A stretch of DNA of 64,000 nt from positions 62,001-126,000 of the forward strand of contig NZ_BSTJ01000018.1 in the NCBI RefSeq assembly GCF_030269445.1, given 5' to 3'. The stretch's first letter is position 1, and each line of letters starts with the position of its first letter. The DNA is from Actinoallomurus iriomotensis. Lineage in GTDB: Bacteria; Actinomycetota; Actinomycetes; Streptosporangiales; Streptosporangiaceae. The position numbers and the translations under genes were made by a program. Of this stretch, positions 33,208 through 40,402 are shown piece after piece. Under the pieces are notes generated by a model. The model searched no databases. It was not told the origin of the DNA and saw only the letters and a list, made by a program, of their open reading frames with translations.

Positions 33208-34073
33208 TCCTCGGCGTGGTGCTGGCGCTCGTCGCCACGCTCGCCTACAACGCCGGGTTCGTACTGGAGAAGGGCGCGCTGTCCGCGCTGCCGCCACTGG
33301 ACGTGCGGCTGCCCTTGACGCTGGTCCGGGCACTGGTGACCGCCCCCCGCTGGCTGGCCGGGTTCGGGCTGATCCTCGCGGGGCTGGCCGGTCAGCTCGT
33401 GGTCCTGACACGCGTCCCGCTGACCGTGGCGCAGCCGGTGTTCGCCTCCGGGATCGTGTTCCTGCTCCTGCTGAGCATGACGGTCCTGGGCGAGCGGCTG
33501 ACCGGGCGGGAGTGGACCGGGCTGGCGGGCATCGCGGCCGGGGTCGCCTGCGTCATCGCGTCGCTGGACCCGCGCACGGACGTCCCCGGGACGGGCGGCC
33601 ACCTGGTACGCGTGCTGCTGGTCGCGGTGCCGTCCACGCTGGCCGGGGTGGCGGTGTTCGCGCGCGGGCGGGCGCGGCCCCGCCCGGCCGGTGACGTGCC
33701 GTACGGCCTGGCGGCCGGCATCGTGTACGGCGTCGCGGGGATGGTCTCCAAGGGCCTGTCGGCGTCGATCGACTTCCACGGCCCGGCGCCGATCGTCACC
33801 TCGGCGCTGGCCTCGCCGTACCTGTATCTGCTGGTGCCGGTGACCCTGACGGGCTTCGTCGTCTTCCAGACGGCGTTGCAGCGCGGACGCGCGTCGATCG
33901 TCGCTCCGGTGTCGACCGTGGTCTCCACGCTCTACACCGTGGTGGCGGGCACCCCGATGTTCGGCGAACACCTCCCGCCGGACCCGGCCGACCTGACCCT
34001 CCGCCTGGCGGGCCTGGCGCTCATCACGATCGCCCTGTTCCGCCTCCCGCACGACGGCACCCCCACGGGCTGA
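33204..34073 (+). CDS. DMT/EamA-like membrane transporter
   Basis: The 289-residue protein has about nine or ten membrane helices. It begins VILGVVLALVATLAYNAGFVLEKGAL and has an internal repeat: LTVAQPVFASGIVFLLLLSMTVLGERLTGREW in the first half and ASIVAPVSTVVSTLYTVVAGTPMFGEHLPPD in the second, the P-x-x-(x)-G-E pattern of drug/metabolite transporters. It could flip or export a small molecule or undecaprenyl-linked sugar. GTG 33204 overlaps the methyltransferase stop (GTGA), indicating a common function or at least coupled expression. Confidence 0.85.
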   Translation: MILGVVLALVATLAYNAGFVLEKGALSALPPLDVRLPLTLVRALVTAPRWLAGFGLILAGLAGQLVVLTRVPLTVAQPVFASGIVFLLLLSMTVLGERLTGREWTGLAGIAAGVACVIASLDPRTDVPGTGGHLVRVLLVAVPSTLAGVAVFARGRARPRPAGDVPYGLAAGIVYGVAGMVSKGLSASIDFHGPAPIVTSALASPYLYLLVPVTLTGFVVFQTALQRGRASIVAPVSTVVSTLYTVVAGTPMFGEHLPPDPADLTLRLAGLALITIALFRLPHDGTPTG

Positions 34074-34082
34074 CATACACAA

Positions 34083-34112
34083 TTGTCCATCTGAGAGCGG
34101 GACGGCTAGGGT
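34083..34112 (+). promoter_or_regulatory. Leaderless promoter of the Ser/Thr kinase gene
   Basis: TTGTCC (34083-34088) and TAGGGT (34107-34112) are 18 bases apart, and TAGGGT ends six bases before GTG 34119. Transcription would therefore start at or next to the GTG. Confidence 0.5.
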
Positions 34113-34118
34113 CGGCGC

Positions 34119-35432
34119 GTGAACGATCTCGGCCGGCTCCTCGCTCACCGATACCGGCTCACCGATCTCTTGGGGCAGGGCGGCATGGGAGCCGTCTGGC
34201 GCGCTCGCGACGAGCAGCTGAACCGGGAGGTCGCCGTCAAGGAGCTCCGGTTCCCCGAGCATCTGAGCGCCGCCCAGCGGCAGACCTGGATCGCGCGGCT
34301 GGACCGCGAGGCACGCGCGGCCGCACGGTTGAAACACCCCGGCATCATCACCGTCCACGACCTGGTCGTCGGTGATGACGAACGGCCCTGGATCATCATG
34401 GAACTGGTCCATGGCCGGTCCCTGCACGACCTCCTCAAGACCGAAGGACCGCTGCCGCCTCAGCGCGTCGCCCGGATCGGCCTGCGGATCCTCGACGCCC
34501 TACGCGCGGCGCATCAGGTGGGCGTCACCCACCGCGACATCAAGCCCGCCAACGTCCTGCTGGAGGGCGATCGAGTCGTCCTGACCGACTTCGGCATCGC
34601 CGCCGTCGACGACGACGCCACCCTGACCCGCTCCGGCGAGATCATGGGGACCCCCGCCTTCATGTCACCCGAGCAGGTACGCGGCCTGCCGGCCGGCCCC
34701 GCCTCCGACCTGTGGTCGCTGGGCGCGACCCTCTACACGGCCGTGGAAGGCCGTCCCCCGTTCGGCGGCAGCAGCTCGGGAGCGGCCTTCGTCGCCGTCG
34801 CGACCGAGGACCCCGCCACCGCCGTCCACGCCGGCCTCCTCGAACCGGTCATCAGCGCTCTGCTGCGCAAGGATCCGGCTCAACGCCCGACCGGCGACCA
34901 GCTCCACGCCGCACTGACCGGGCTCGTCTCCGGTCACCCGGCACACGGCCAAGCGCCCGTCCACCAGCCGCCTCCGCCACCCTCGACCCGGCGCGACCGG
35001 CGTCTCTGGCCCGTACTGGCCGTCGCGGCGGTGACCGTCGTGGTGGCCGCGGCGGCGTTCGCGTTCGTGTTCCGTACCGGCGCCGACTCCACCTACGACC
35101 ACAACCTGCGCATCGCCAGGGACCTGGGCGCGCCCAGCGGCTACACCCGCACGTCGGAGAAGAACACCGGGGGCGGCCGAGCGCAGGTGACGCTCACCGC
35201 CGAGAACACGTGCGGCGCGGGATGCCCGACCTCTGCCACGTATGCGGCGTGCCAGACCGTGAACGGCTGGCTGAAGACAAGACACGGCATCGCGGCCGTG
35301 AGTCCCCCCGTGCTGGCCCTGGACGGCAGGAGCTGCGTCATCGGGATCCAGCCCGTCCGCGTCCCCGGCGTCATCAAGGCCGAGGTGGTGCTCCAGAGCG
35401 GCCGGACCCTCCTGCGGATCGAGGCCGCCTGA
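34119..35432 (+). CDS. PknB-type transmembrane Ser/Thr protein kinase
   Basis: The 437-residue protein has an N-terminal Hanks-type kinase domain: LLGQGGMGAVWRARD (glycine loop), EVAVKEL (K41), THRDIKPANVL (D140), LTDFGIA (D157), MGTPAFMSPEQV and DLWSLGATLY. A Pro-rich juxtamembrane segment (HQPPPPPSTRRDRR) precedes one membrane helix (LWPVLAVAAVTVVVAAAAFAFVF, ~residues 297-319) and a ~115-residue extracellular domain with three cysteines near CGAGCPTSATYAACQ. No PASTA repeats are present, so the sensor is not a muropeptide type. The GTG start fits a leaderless promoter. It converges with the membrane-anchored gene at 35451. Confidence 0.93.
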   Translation: MNDLGRLLAHRYRLTDLLGQGGMGAVWRARDEQLNREVAVKELRFPEHLSAAQRQTWIARLDREARAAARLKHPGIITVHDLVVGDDERPWIIMELVHGRSLHDLLKTEGPLPPQRVARIGLRILDALRAAHQVGVTHRDIKPANVLLEGDRVVLTDFGIAAVDDDATLTRSGEIMGTPAFMSPEQVRGLPAGPASDLWSLGATLYTAVEGRPPFGGSSSGAAFVAVATEDPATAVHAGLLEPVISALLRKDPAQRPTGDQLHAALTGLVSGHPAHGQAPVHQPPPPPSTRRDRRLWPVLAVAAVTVVVAAAAFAFVFRTGADSTYDHNLRIARDLGAPSGYTRTSEKNTGGGRAQVTLTAENTCGAGCPTSATYAACQTVNGWLKTRHGIAAVSPPVLALDGRSCVIGIQPVRVPGVIKAEVVLQSGRTLLRIEAA

Positions 35433-35450
35433 TCGCGGGCCTCGCGACCT

Positions 35451-36401
35451 CTAGAGACCGTTGTAGGTCTTCGGATCCTTGGCCGTCCAGGAGCCGTTTC
35501 CATCGGCGTTCGCGACGCCACCCGAGTACACCCGCCGGTAGGCGGAGAACCTCGGGCACGGGACCGGCCCGTCGCCGCAGACCAGGGCGGACACACGGAA
35601 GGGCCGGCCCTGGTCGTCCACGGTCGTCGTCTGCGACACCCCATCGGCGCTCGCGTCCACCAGGATGCGGAACTCGCAATAGTGCTTGCTGGTCCGCGCG
35701 ACGACGCGATAGGCGAACCCGTCGTCCTTTTTCAGGTACTGCACGTTGTCGGCGAAATAGTCGGCACCCAGTTGCTGCCCGGAGTCACCGTCGACCAGTT
35801 TGCGAGCGACCGGCGCCGGACTGTCGAGATCGAATCCGATCTTGCCGATCGGCATCGCCGGACCGGCGGGCGGAGAGTAGAAGACGGTTCCGGCGAGCGG
35901 ATCCCGGCACTGGGACGCGAGCCTGATCCGGTCGACGCGCACCTGGCTCGCCGCCCGGGTGGCCAAGTTGAGATCGATGGCGATGCCATCGGACTTGACG
36001 GCTCCCACCTGCGCCATGCTGGACAGGTAGTCGTGGAGGTCGCCCTGTGTTCCGCCCCTGTTCCTCGCCTGCTGGATGCGGGCGATCCGGGCCGGGGTGA
36101 GTTCGACCGGGGAACCGGCCACCCAGATGTCCTGGTCGAGGTCCTCCAGCACCCTCGCCGCGGCGGTGACCAGCGGAATCTTGGCCGCCGAGCGCGCCGG
36201 CGACGTCGCGGACGAGGCCTGAGAGTCGCCATCGACCAACTTCTGCGCGACGCCGGTGATCACAGACGTGGCGACGCTCAACGCTATTGCCCCCGCAGCG
36301 GCCAATAGTCGCGTGGTCGCCCGCTTGTACCAAGGCTTCCGCACAGCCGTTCTCGCCGCTCGCCGCCGTGCGCCGATCCGCTTCGGCCGTGACGAAGGCA
36401 C
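35451..36401 (-). CDS. Membrane-anchored protein of unknown function
   Basis: The 316-residue protein starts VPSSRPKRIGARRRAARTAV, very basic, followed by one membrane helix (~residues 31-52, LLAAAGAIALSVATSVITGV) and an extracellular domain with cysteines in ASQCRDPLAG, HYCEFRI and ALVCGDGPVPCPRF that may form disulphides. I do not recognise the family. GTG 36401 has GAGGGGG seven bases upstream; the frame extends to TTG 36416. It is convergent with the kinase gene 18 bases away; the kinase sensor domain and this protein could share an extracellular setting but nothing proves it. Confidence 0.65.
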   Translation of the reverse strand: MPSSRPKRIGARRRAARTAVRKPWYKRATTRLLAAAGAIALSVATSVITGVAQKLVDGDSQASSATSPARSAAKIPLVTAAARVLEDLDQDIWVAGSPVELTPARIARIQQARNRGGTQGDLHDYLSSMAQVGAVKSDGIAIDLNLATRAASQVRVDRIRLASQCRDPLAGTVFYSPPAGPAMPIGKIGFDLDSPAPVARKLVDGDSGQQLGADYFADNVQYLKKDDGFAYRVVARTSKHYCEFRILVDASADGVSQTTTVDDQGRPFRVSALVCGDGPVPCPRFSAYRRVYSGGVANADGNGSWTAKDPKTYNGL

Positions 36402-36529
36402 GATCAGCCCCCTCAAGCATGACGGTTCTTTGCCGGATAGCAGTCTTTCCTGGGCGTACGGCCCAGGAGAGCGGTTCGTCGCACAGCGTTATCGCATCTT
36501 TACTTACTGTGCTGGCGCCCCGAGGGGCC

Positions 36530-36825
36530 CGGCGGAGACCTCGAAGGTGAAGCCCCGCCCAGGCTTGCGCTCCAACAGACAATGATGTTCCTTTGATACT
36601 AGAGTGATGCGAAGTCGGCTGCTCGACCAACAGCTTGTCGACAAGGTGCTCAAGAACGTCCCGCGAAGCGTCCGGCTTGACCTTCCCGGCCTTGTCCGCC
36701 CAGAAGATCGTCAACCCTGAGCATGTAGGCCTTACCGGCGGGCCTGGTGGAACGGGCCGGTGACGATCTGGCGGAGGAAGGGGCGGTTGTAGCGGAGCGG
36801 CTCGGCGGAGACCTCGAAGGTGAAG
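36530..36825. repeat. Duplicated 3' fragment: 23-base exact repeat in a decayed gap
   Basis: CGGCGGAGACCTCGAAGGTG continuing into AAG occurs exactly at 36530-36552 and 36803-36825, with ten of the next 13 bases also matching. The second copy codes FTFEVSAEP in the unknown gene at 36732-37874; the first reads FTFEVSAGP in a short minus-strand frame (KEHHCLLERKPGRG before it) that ends at TAA. The 330-base gap 36402-36731 thus contains the decayed end of a paralogue of the unknown gene, plus a possible 37-codon plus-strand frame. Confidence 0.5.
36607..36720 (+). CDS. Possible 37-residue peptide
   Basis: The frame starts MRSRLLDQQLVDKVLKNV and ends RPEDRQP. GATACT (36595-36600) lies six bases before the ATG, the same geometry as the leaderless promoters elsewhere in this window. 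The first 20 residues form an amphipathic helix. Against it: the region is decayed, the opposite strand is also open (FWADKAGKVKPDASRD), and no relative is recognised. Confidence 0.2.
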   Translation: MRSRLLDQQLVDKVLKNVPRSVRLDLPGLVRPEDRQP

Positions 36826-37874
36826 TCCTGCCCGGGCTGCAACCAGCGCCGGCCGATCACCACGGGGCGCTGCGCCCGATAGATCGGCGCCCACGGCGGT
36901 GCGTAGTACATGGCACCGGTACGCCTGATGTCGTCGCGCCGGAGCGCGGCGTTGAGCTGCTCCTGGATCGCCAGGGTCGCCGCCGGATCGGGATCGCCCC
37001 GCCACAGGTCGTTGATGACCCGGCGCGCCTGCGGATCGCGTTGCCAGCGTCGGACCGCGTCGCGTTCGGTCAGGCACCACGGGTCGAAGTCGCCGCTTCC
37101 CGGGAGCGGCAGCCGGCCGGCCATCGGCCCGGCTCCGTGACCCCGGCCGTAGGTCTTGAGCAGGATCGGCATCGCGATGAGCTGCCCGAGGTGGTAGTAG
37201 ATCTCCAGCGCTCGCCGCAGGCGTTCTTCGACGACCTCGTGCAACCGCCGGCCGGCGGTCCGGTCGAACGCCTGCATGGCGTAGTCGGACGACGTGGCCG
37301 CCTCCGCCGCGAGCTGGCGCAGCCGGGCGATCTCGGCGTGACGGCCGTCCTGGGACGCGGTGATCTCGAAGGTGCCCAGCGCGACCTCGGCGTGTTCCCG
37401 TACGGAGGCGCACGCCGCGATCATCGCCTCCAGGTGGGCGGCCGGGCAGGGTTCGATCTCCACCCAGCCGGGCAGGTCGGCCGGCAGGTACCTCGGCTCC
37501 TCCACCCGGTAGCCGGGGTTGGCCGCGGCCTGGCGGCTCAGCGACAGCCAGCGCTCGACCTGGCCGAAGAACGCCCACACCTGCTCGGCCGTGACCTTGG
37601 GGAGGTAGCCGGCCGTGCGGGAGTCGCCACGGTAGTCCGCGTCGATCATCTTGTCGCCCAGCGTCTGCAGGACGTAGGCGTTCCAGGCGTACAGCTGCTG
37701 TGCGGCCGCCGCGGCGGGCATGCGCCAAGCGCTGACTCCCTGGCCGGCCAGCTCGCGGCGTACGGCCTCGGCGTCGTCGAGCGCGCGATAGACCCCCACA
37801 CCGGCCCGCTGGATCGACTCCAGCGTCCGGGCCGGAACCTCCTTGCGGAAGCCGGCGATCACACGCGTCAGCAT
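36732..37874 (-). CDS. Unrecognised 380-residue protein
   Basis: I do not recognise this family. The protein is soluble and mostly alpha-helical, beginning MLTRVIAGFRKEVPARTLE, with LYAWNAYVLQTLGDKMIDADY, GYLPKVTAEQVWAFFGQVERWL and LRRALEIYYHLGQLIAMPILLKTYG segments, and a beta-containing C-terminus (GQDFTFEVSAEPLRYNRPFLRQIVTGPF). TCGGGG precedes ATG 37874. Part of its 3' end is duplicated in the gap downstream (36530-36552), so a second copy once existed here. Duplicated and decaying copies are typical of polymorphic or accessory genes; a scaffold or conflict-related role is only speculation. Confidence 0.65.
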   Translation of the reverse strand: MLTRVIAGFRKEVPARTLESIQRAGVGVYRALDDAEAVRRELAGQGVSAWRMPAAAAAQQLYAWNAYVLQTLGDKMIDADYRGDSRTAGYLPKVTAEQVWAFFGQVERWLSLSRQAAANPGYRVEEPRYLPADLPGWVEIEPCPAAHLEAMIAACASVREHAEVALGTFEITASQDGRHAEIARLRQLAAEAATSSDYAMQAFDRTAGRRLHEVVEERLRRALEIYYHLGQLIAMPILLKTYGRGHGAGPMAGRLPLPGSGDFDPWCLTERDAVRRWQRDPQARRVINDLWRGDPDPAATLAIQEQLNAALRRDDIRRTGAMYYAPPWAPIYRAQRPVVIGRRWLQPGQDFTFEVSAEPLRYNRPFLRQIVTGPFHQARR

Positions 37875-38033
37875 CCCCGATCGACCGCCGTCCCTTCCCG
37901 CTCACCGCCCTGCGCGACCGTTGATCCGACGCTGCCGGCAACCGTCCCGTTCCGGGAACATGATGATACGAGCGGCGGCCGAATTCCCGGCATTCGCCCA
38001 TCCAGGCCGGTTCCGTACGGGCCTGGCGTCGAA

Positions 38034-40232
38034 CTACTTGCCGGGCTCCGGGTCGCGGGGCAGCCCGAGCATGCGCTCGGCGATGACGTTGAGCTGGACC
38101 TCCGTCGTACCTCCGTAGATCGTCATCGAGCGGCTGAACAGCATGTAGCGCGCCCACAGGCCGGTCGCGCCGGTCATGTCCTCCACCGCCGCGACGGCGC
38201 CCTGGGACTCCCAGATGAAGTCGGCGACCTGCTGGTTGAACTGCACGCCCAGCAGCTTGCGGACGCTCGCCTCCGCGCCCGGCTCGTGGCCGGAGATCTG
38301 CTTCAGCGTCAGGCGCAGGCCGAGCAGGTCGATCGCCTGGCCCTCACAGAGGTACTCGCCCAGCTCGGCACGCTTGACCTGGTCCAGCTCGCGGGCGCCG
38401 AAGAAGTTCAGCAGCTCCTTCACACCGGCGCCGAGCCCCGAGCCGCTGGACAGCTGCACGCGCTCGTTGCTCAGGGTGTTGCGGGCGACCTTCCAGCCCT
38501 GGCCGACCTCGCCCACCACCCGGTCGTCGGGGACGAACACGCCGTCGAGGAAGACCTCGTTGAACATCGCCTCGCCGGTCAGCTCCCGCAGCGGGCGCAC
38601 GTCGACGCCCTCGGACTTCATGTCGACGATGAAGTACGTGATGCCGTCGTGCTTCTTCGGCTCGTTCGAGCTGCGGGCGATGCAGATCGCCCACTCGGCC
38701 TGCCGGGCCACCGACGTCCAGATCTTCTGGCCGGTCAGCTTCCAGCCGCCCTCGACGCGTTCCGCCTTCATCTGCAGGGACGCCAGGTCCGAGCCCGCGC
38801 CGGGCTCGCTGAACAGCTGGCACCACGCCATCTCCCCGCGCAGCGTCGGGGCCAGGAACCGCTCCTGCTGCTCGGGCGTGCCGTACGTGACCAGCGACGG
38901 GACCACCCACGCGCCGATCCCGAGCTGCGGGCCCTTGACCTTCGCGGCGCGCAGCTCCTGCAGGATCAGCACCTGCTCCATCGGCGAGGCCGCCTTGCCC
39001 CACGGCTTCGGCAGGTGCGGGAACACCCAGCCCTCGTCGCCCATCCGGGCGAACCGTGCCGTGTTGTCCTCGATCGCGGCCAGCTCGGCGACCTCGGCGC
39101 GGATGCGGTTGCGGAGGGGTTCGGTGTCCTCGTCCAGCTCGACCTCGACCGCGCGGCGTACGCCGTCGAGCGCGAGCGTCGCGACGGAGCCGGACCAGTC
39201 CTTCGCCGGACCCAGCAGGACGCGCAGCGTCGAGGCGCGGCGCAGGTAGAGACCGGACTCGTGCTCCCAGGTGAAGCCGATGCCGCCGAGCACCTGGATG
39301 CAGTCGCGGGCGCAGCGGAGCGCGGCGTCGGGGGCGATGACCGCGGCGACGCCCGCCGCGAAGCCCGACTCGTCGGCGGGGTCGTCGGAGGCGCGGGCGG
39401 CGTCCCACACGACCGCGCGGGCCTTCTCCAGCTCGATCAGCATCCGCGCACACTTGTGCTTGACGCCCTGGAACTGCCCGATCGGCCGGCCGAACTGCTC
39501 ACGCACCTTGGCGTACTCCGAGGCGGTGTCGACGCACCACGCGGCGATGCCGGCCGCCTCGGCGCCGAGCAGCAGGGCGGCGAGGTCGAGCACCTCCTGG
39601 CCCTCCAGCCCGGTCAGGACCCGGTCGGCGGGCACGGCCACGTCCGCCGCCTCGACCCGGGCCACCCGGCGCGTACGGTCCAGGCTCGCCAGCGGGGTCA
39701 CGGTCAGCGCGGAGGCGTCCACGGCGACCCAGCGTTCGCCGTCGTCGGTGCTCACCGGCGCCACGATCACGTCGGCCAGGGCGCCGCCGAGAACCGGCTC
39801 GACTGTGCCGCTGACGGTCAGGCCCGTGTCGGTACGGTGCCCGGTCAGGCCGGTGGCCAGGGCAAGGGCGCCGATCACGCTGCCGTCGGCGAGGCCGGGG
39901 AGCAGCTCCGCGCGGGCCTTGGCGGACTCGTCGGCCCGCAGCAGGGCCGCGCCGGCCAGCACGGTCGGCAGGAACGGCCCGGGCACCATCGCGCGCCCGA
40001 GGGTCTCGACGGCCACCGCGAGCTCCAGCAGCCCGGCCCCCTGCCCGCCGAACTCCTCCGGGACGTGCAGCCCGAGCAGGCCCTGCTCGGCGAGGCCGGC
40101 CCAGAAGCCGGGGCGGGTCTCCTCTTCGGCGTCGAGCGTCGCGCGTACGACGCTGACGGGTGAGTAACGCATCGCCCAGCCGCGCACCGCGTCGGCCAGT
40201 GCCTCGTGCTCCTCGGTCAGCCCGATCCCCAT
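38034..40232 (-). CDS. Fused two-domain acyl-CoA dehydrogenase (FadE34/FadE6-like), copy 2
   Basis: The 732-residue protein has the same two-domain layout as copy 1 at 27843-30020: domain 1 ends CIQVLGGIGFTWEHESGLYLRRA; domain 2 contains WCQLFSEPGAGSDLASLQMKAE, GGWKLTGQKIWTS and SRSMTIYGGTTEVQLNVIAERMLGLPRD. Long stretches are identical between the copies (ARMLxELE, FGRPIGQFQGVKHKCARM). It likely dehydrogenates bulky acyl-CoAs with FAD. ATG 40232 has GGGGTG upstream; the frame opens at GTG 40241. Its promoter carries the same GAATGnCATTC core. Two 10-kb-spaced paralogues under the same operator suggest substrate-specialised isoenzymes. Confidence 0.9.
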   Translation of the reverse strand: MGIGLTEEHEALADAVRGWAMRYSPVSVVRATLDAEEETRPGFWAGLAEQGLLGLHVPEEFGGQGAGLLELAVAVETLGRAMVPGPFLPTVLAGAALLRADESAKARAELLPGLADGSVIGALALATGLTGHRTDTGLTVSGTVEPVLGGALADVIVAPVSTDDGERWVAVDASALTVTPLASLDRTRRVARVEAADVAVPADRVLTGLEGQEVLDLAALLLGAEAAGIAAWCVDTASEYAKVREQFGRPIGQFQGVKHKCARMLIELEKARAVVWDAARASDDPADESGFAAGVAAVIAPDAALRCARDCIQVLGGIGFTWEHESGLYLRRASTLRVLLGPAKDWSGSVATLALDGVRRAVEVELDEDTEPLRNRIRAEVAELAAIEDNTARFARMGDEGWVFPHLPKPWGKAASPMEQVLILQELRAAKVKGPQLGIGAWVVPSLVTYGTPEQQERFLAPTLRGEMAWCQLFSEPGAGSDLASLQMKAERVEGGWKLTGQKIWTSVARQAEWAICIARSSNEPKKHDGITYFIVDMKSEGVDVRPLRELTGEAMFNEVFLDGVFVPDDRVVGEVGQGWKVARNTLSNERVQLSSGSGLGAGVKELLNFFGARELDQVKRAELGEYLCEGQAIDLLGLRLTLKQISGHEPGAEASVRKLLGVQFNQQVADFIWESQGAVAAVEDMTGATGLWARYMLFSRSMTIYGGTTEVQLNVIAERMLGLPRDPEPGK

Positions 40233-40267
40233 GTGAAACACCCCATTCGCGACGTCCTCTGAGGCCT

Positions 40268-40307
40268 ACCCTAGAGGCCGCCGGGCGGGTATTGGAATGG
40301 CATTCGG
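40268..40307 (-). promoter_or_regulatory. Promoter of fadE copy 2 with GAATGnCATTC operator
   Basis: TGGAATGGCATTCGG at 40293-40307 matches the palindrome of fadE copy 1 in 13 of 15 positions (minus strand CCGAATGCCATTCCA). TAGGGT (40268-40273, minus strand) is a plausible -10 box about 20 bases downstream, leaving a leader of ~30 bases before ATG 40232. A further AT-rich, imperfectly repeated GATTCG pair lies at 40311-40327. Confidence 0.5.
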
Positions 40308-40356
40308 TGTGATTCGAACGCGATTCGGTTCACGGGGGTCCGGCCGCGCACGCGAA

Positions 40357-40388
40357 CGCCCCGGCGGTCGCGGAGGACCACCGGGGCG
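40357..40388 (-). terminator. Terminator of the repeat-rich anchored protein gene
   Basis: Thirteen-base arms (40357-40369, 40376-40388) pair with one mismatch around a six-base loop, 15 bases past the stop of the gene at 40403-42169 on the minus strand. There is no T-run, as usual in GC-rich actinomycetes. Confidence 0.55.
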
Positions 40389-40402
40389 TATCAGAGCGAG
40401 AG

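Noticed and set aside
36747-40163. 1,138-codon plus-strand frame
   Set aside because: It is the antisense shadow of fadE copy 2 and of the 380-residue gene; composition is Arg/Gly/Asp-rich with no domain.
40311-40327. GATTCGAACGCGATTCGG considered as a second KstR site or tRNA T-arm
   Set aside because: It lacks the AACnnGTT arrangement of KstR, and no tRNA cloverleaf surrounds the GTTCGAA-like string.
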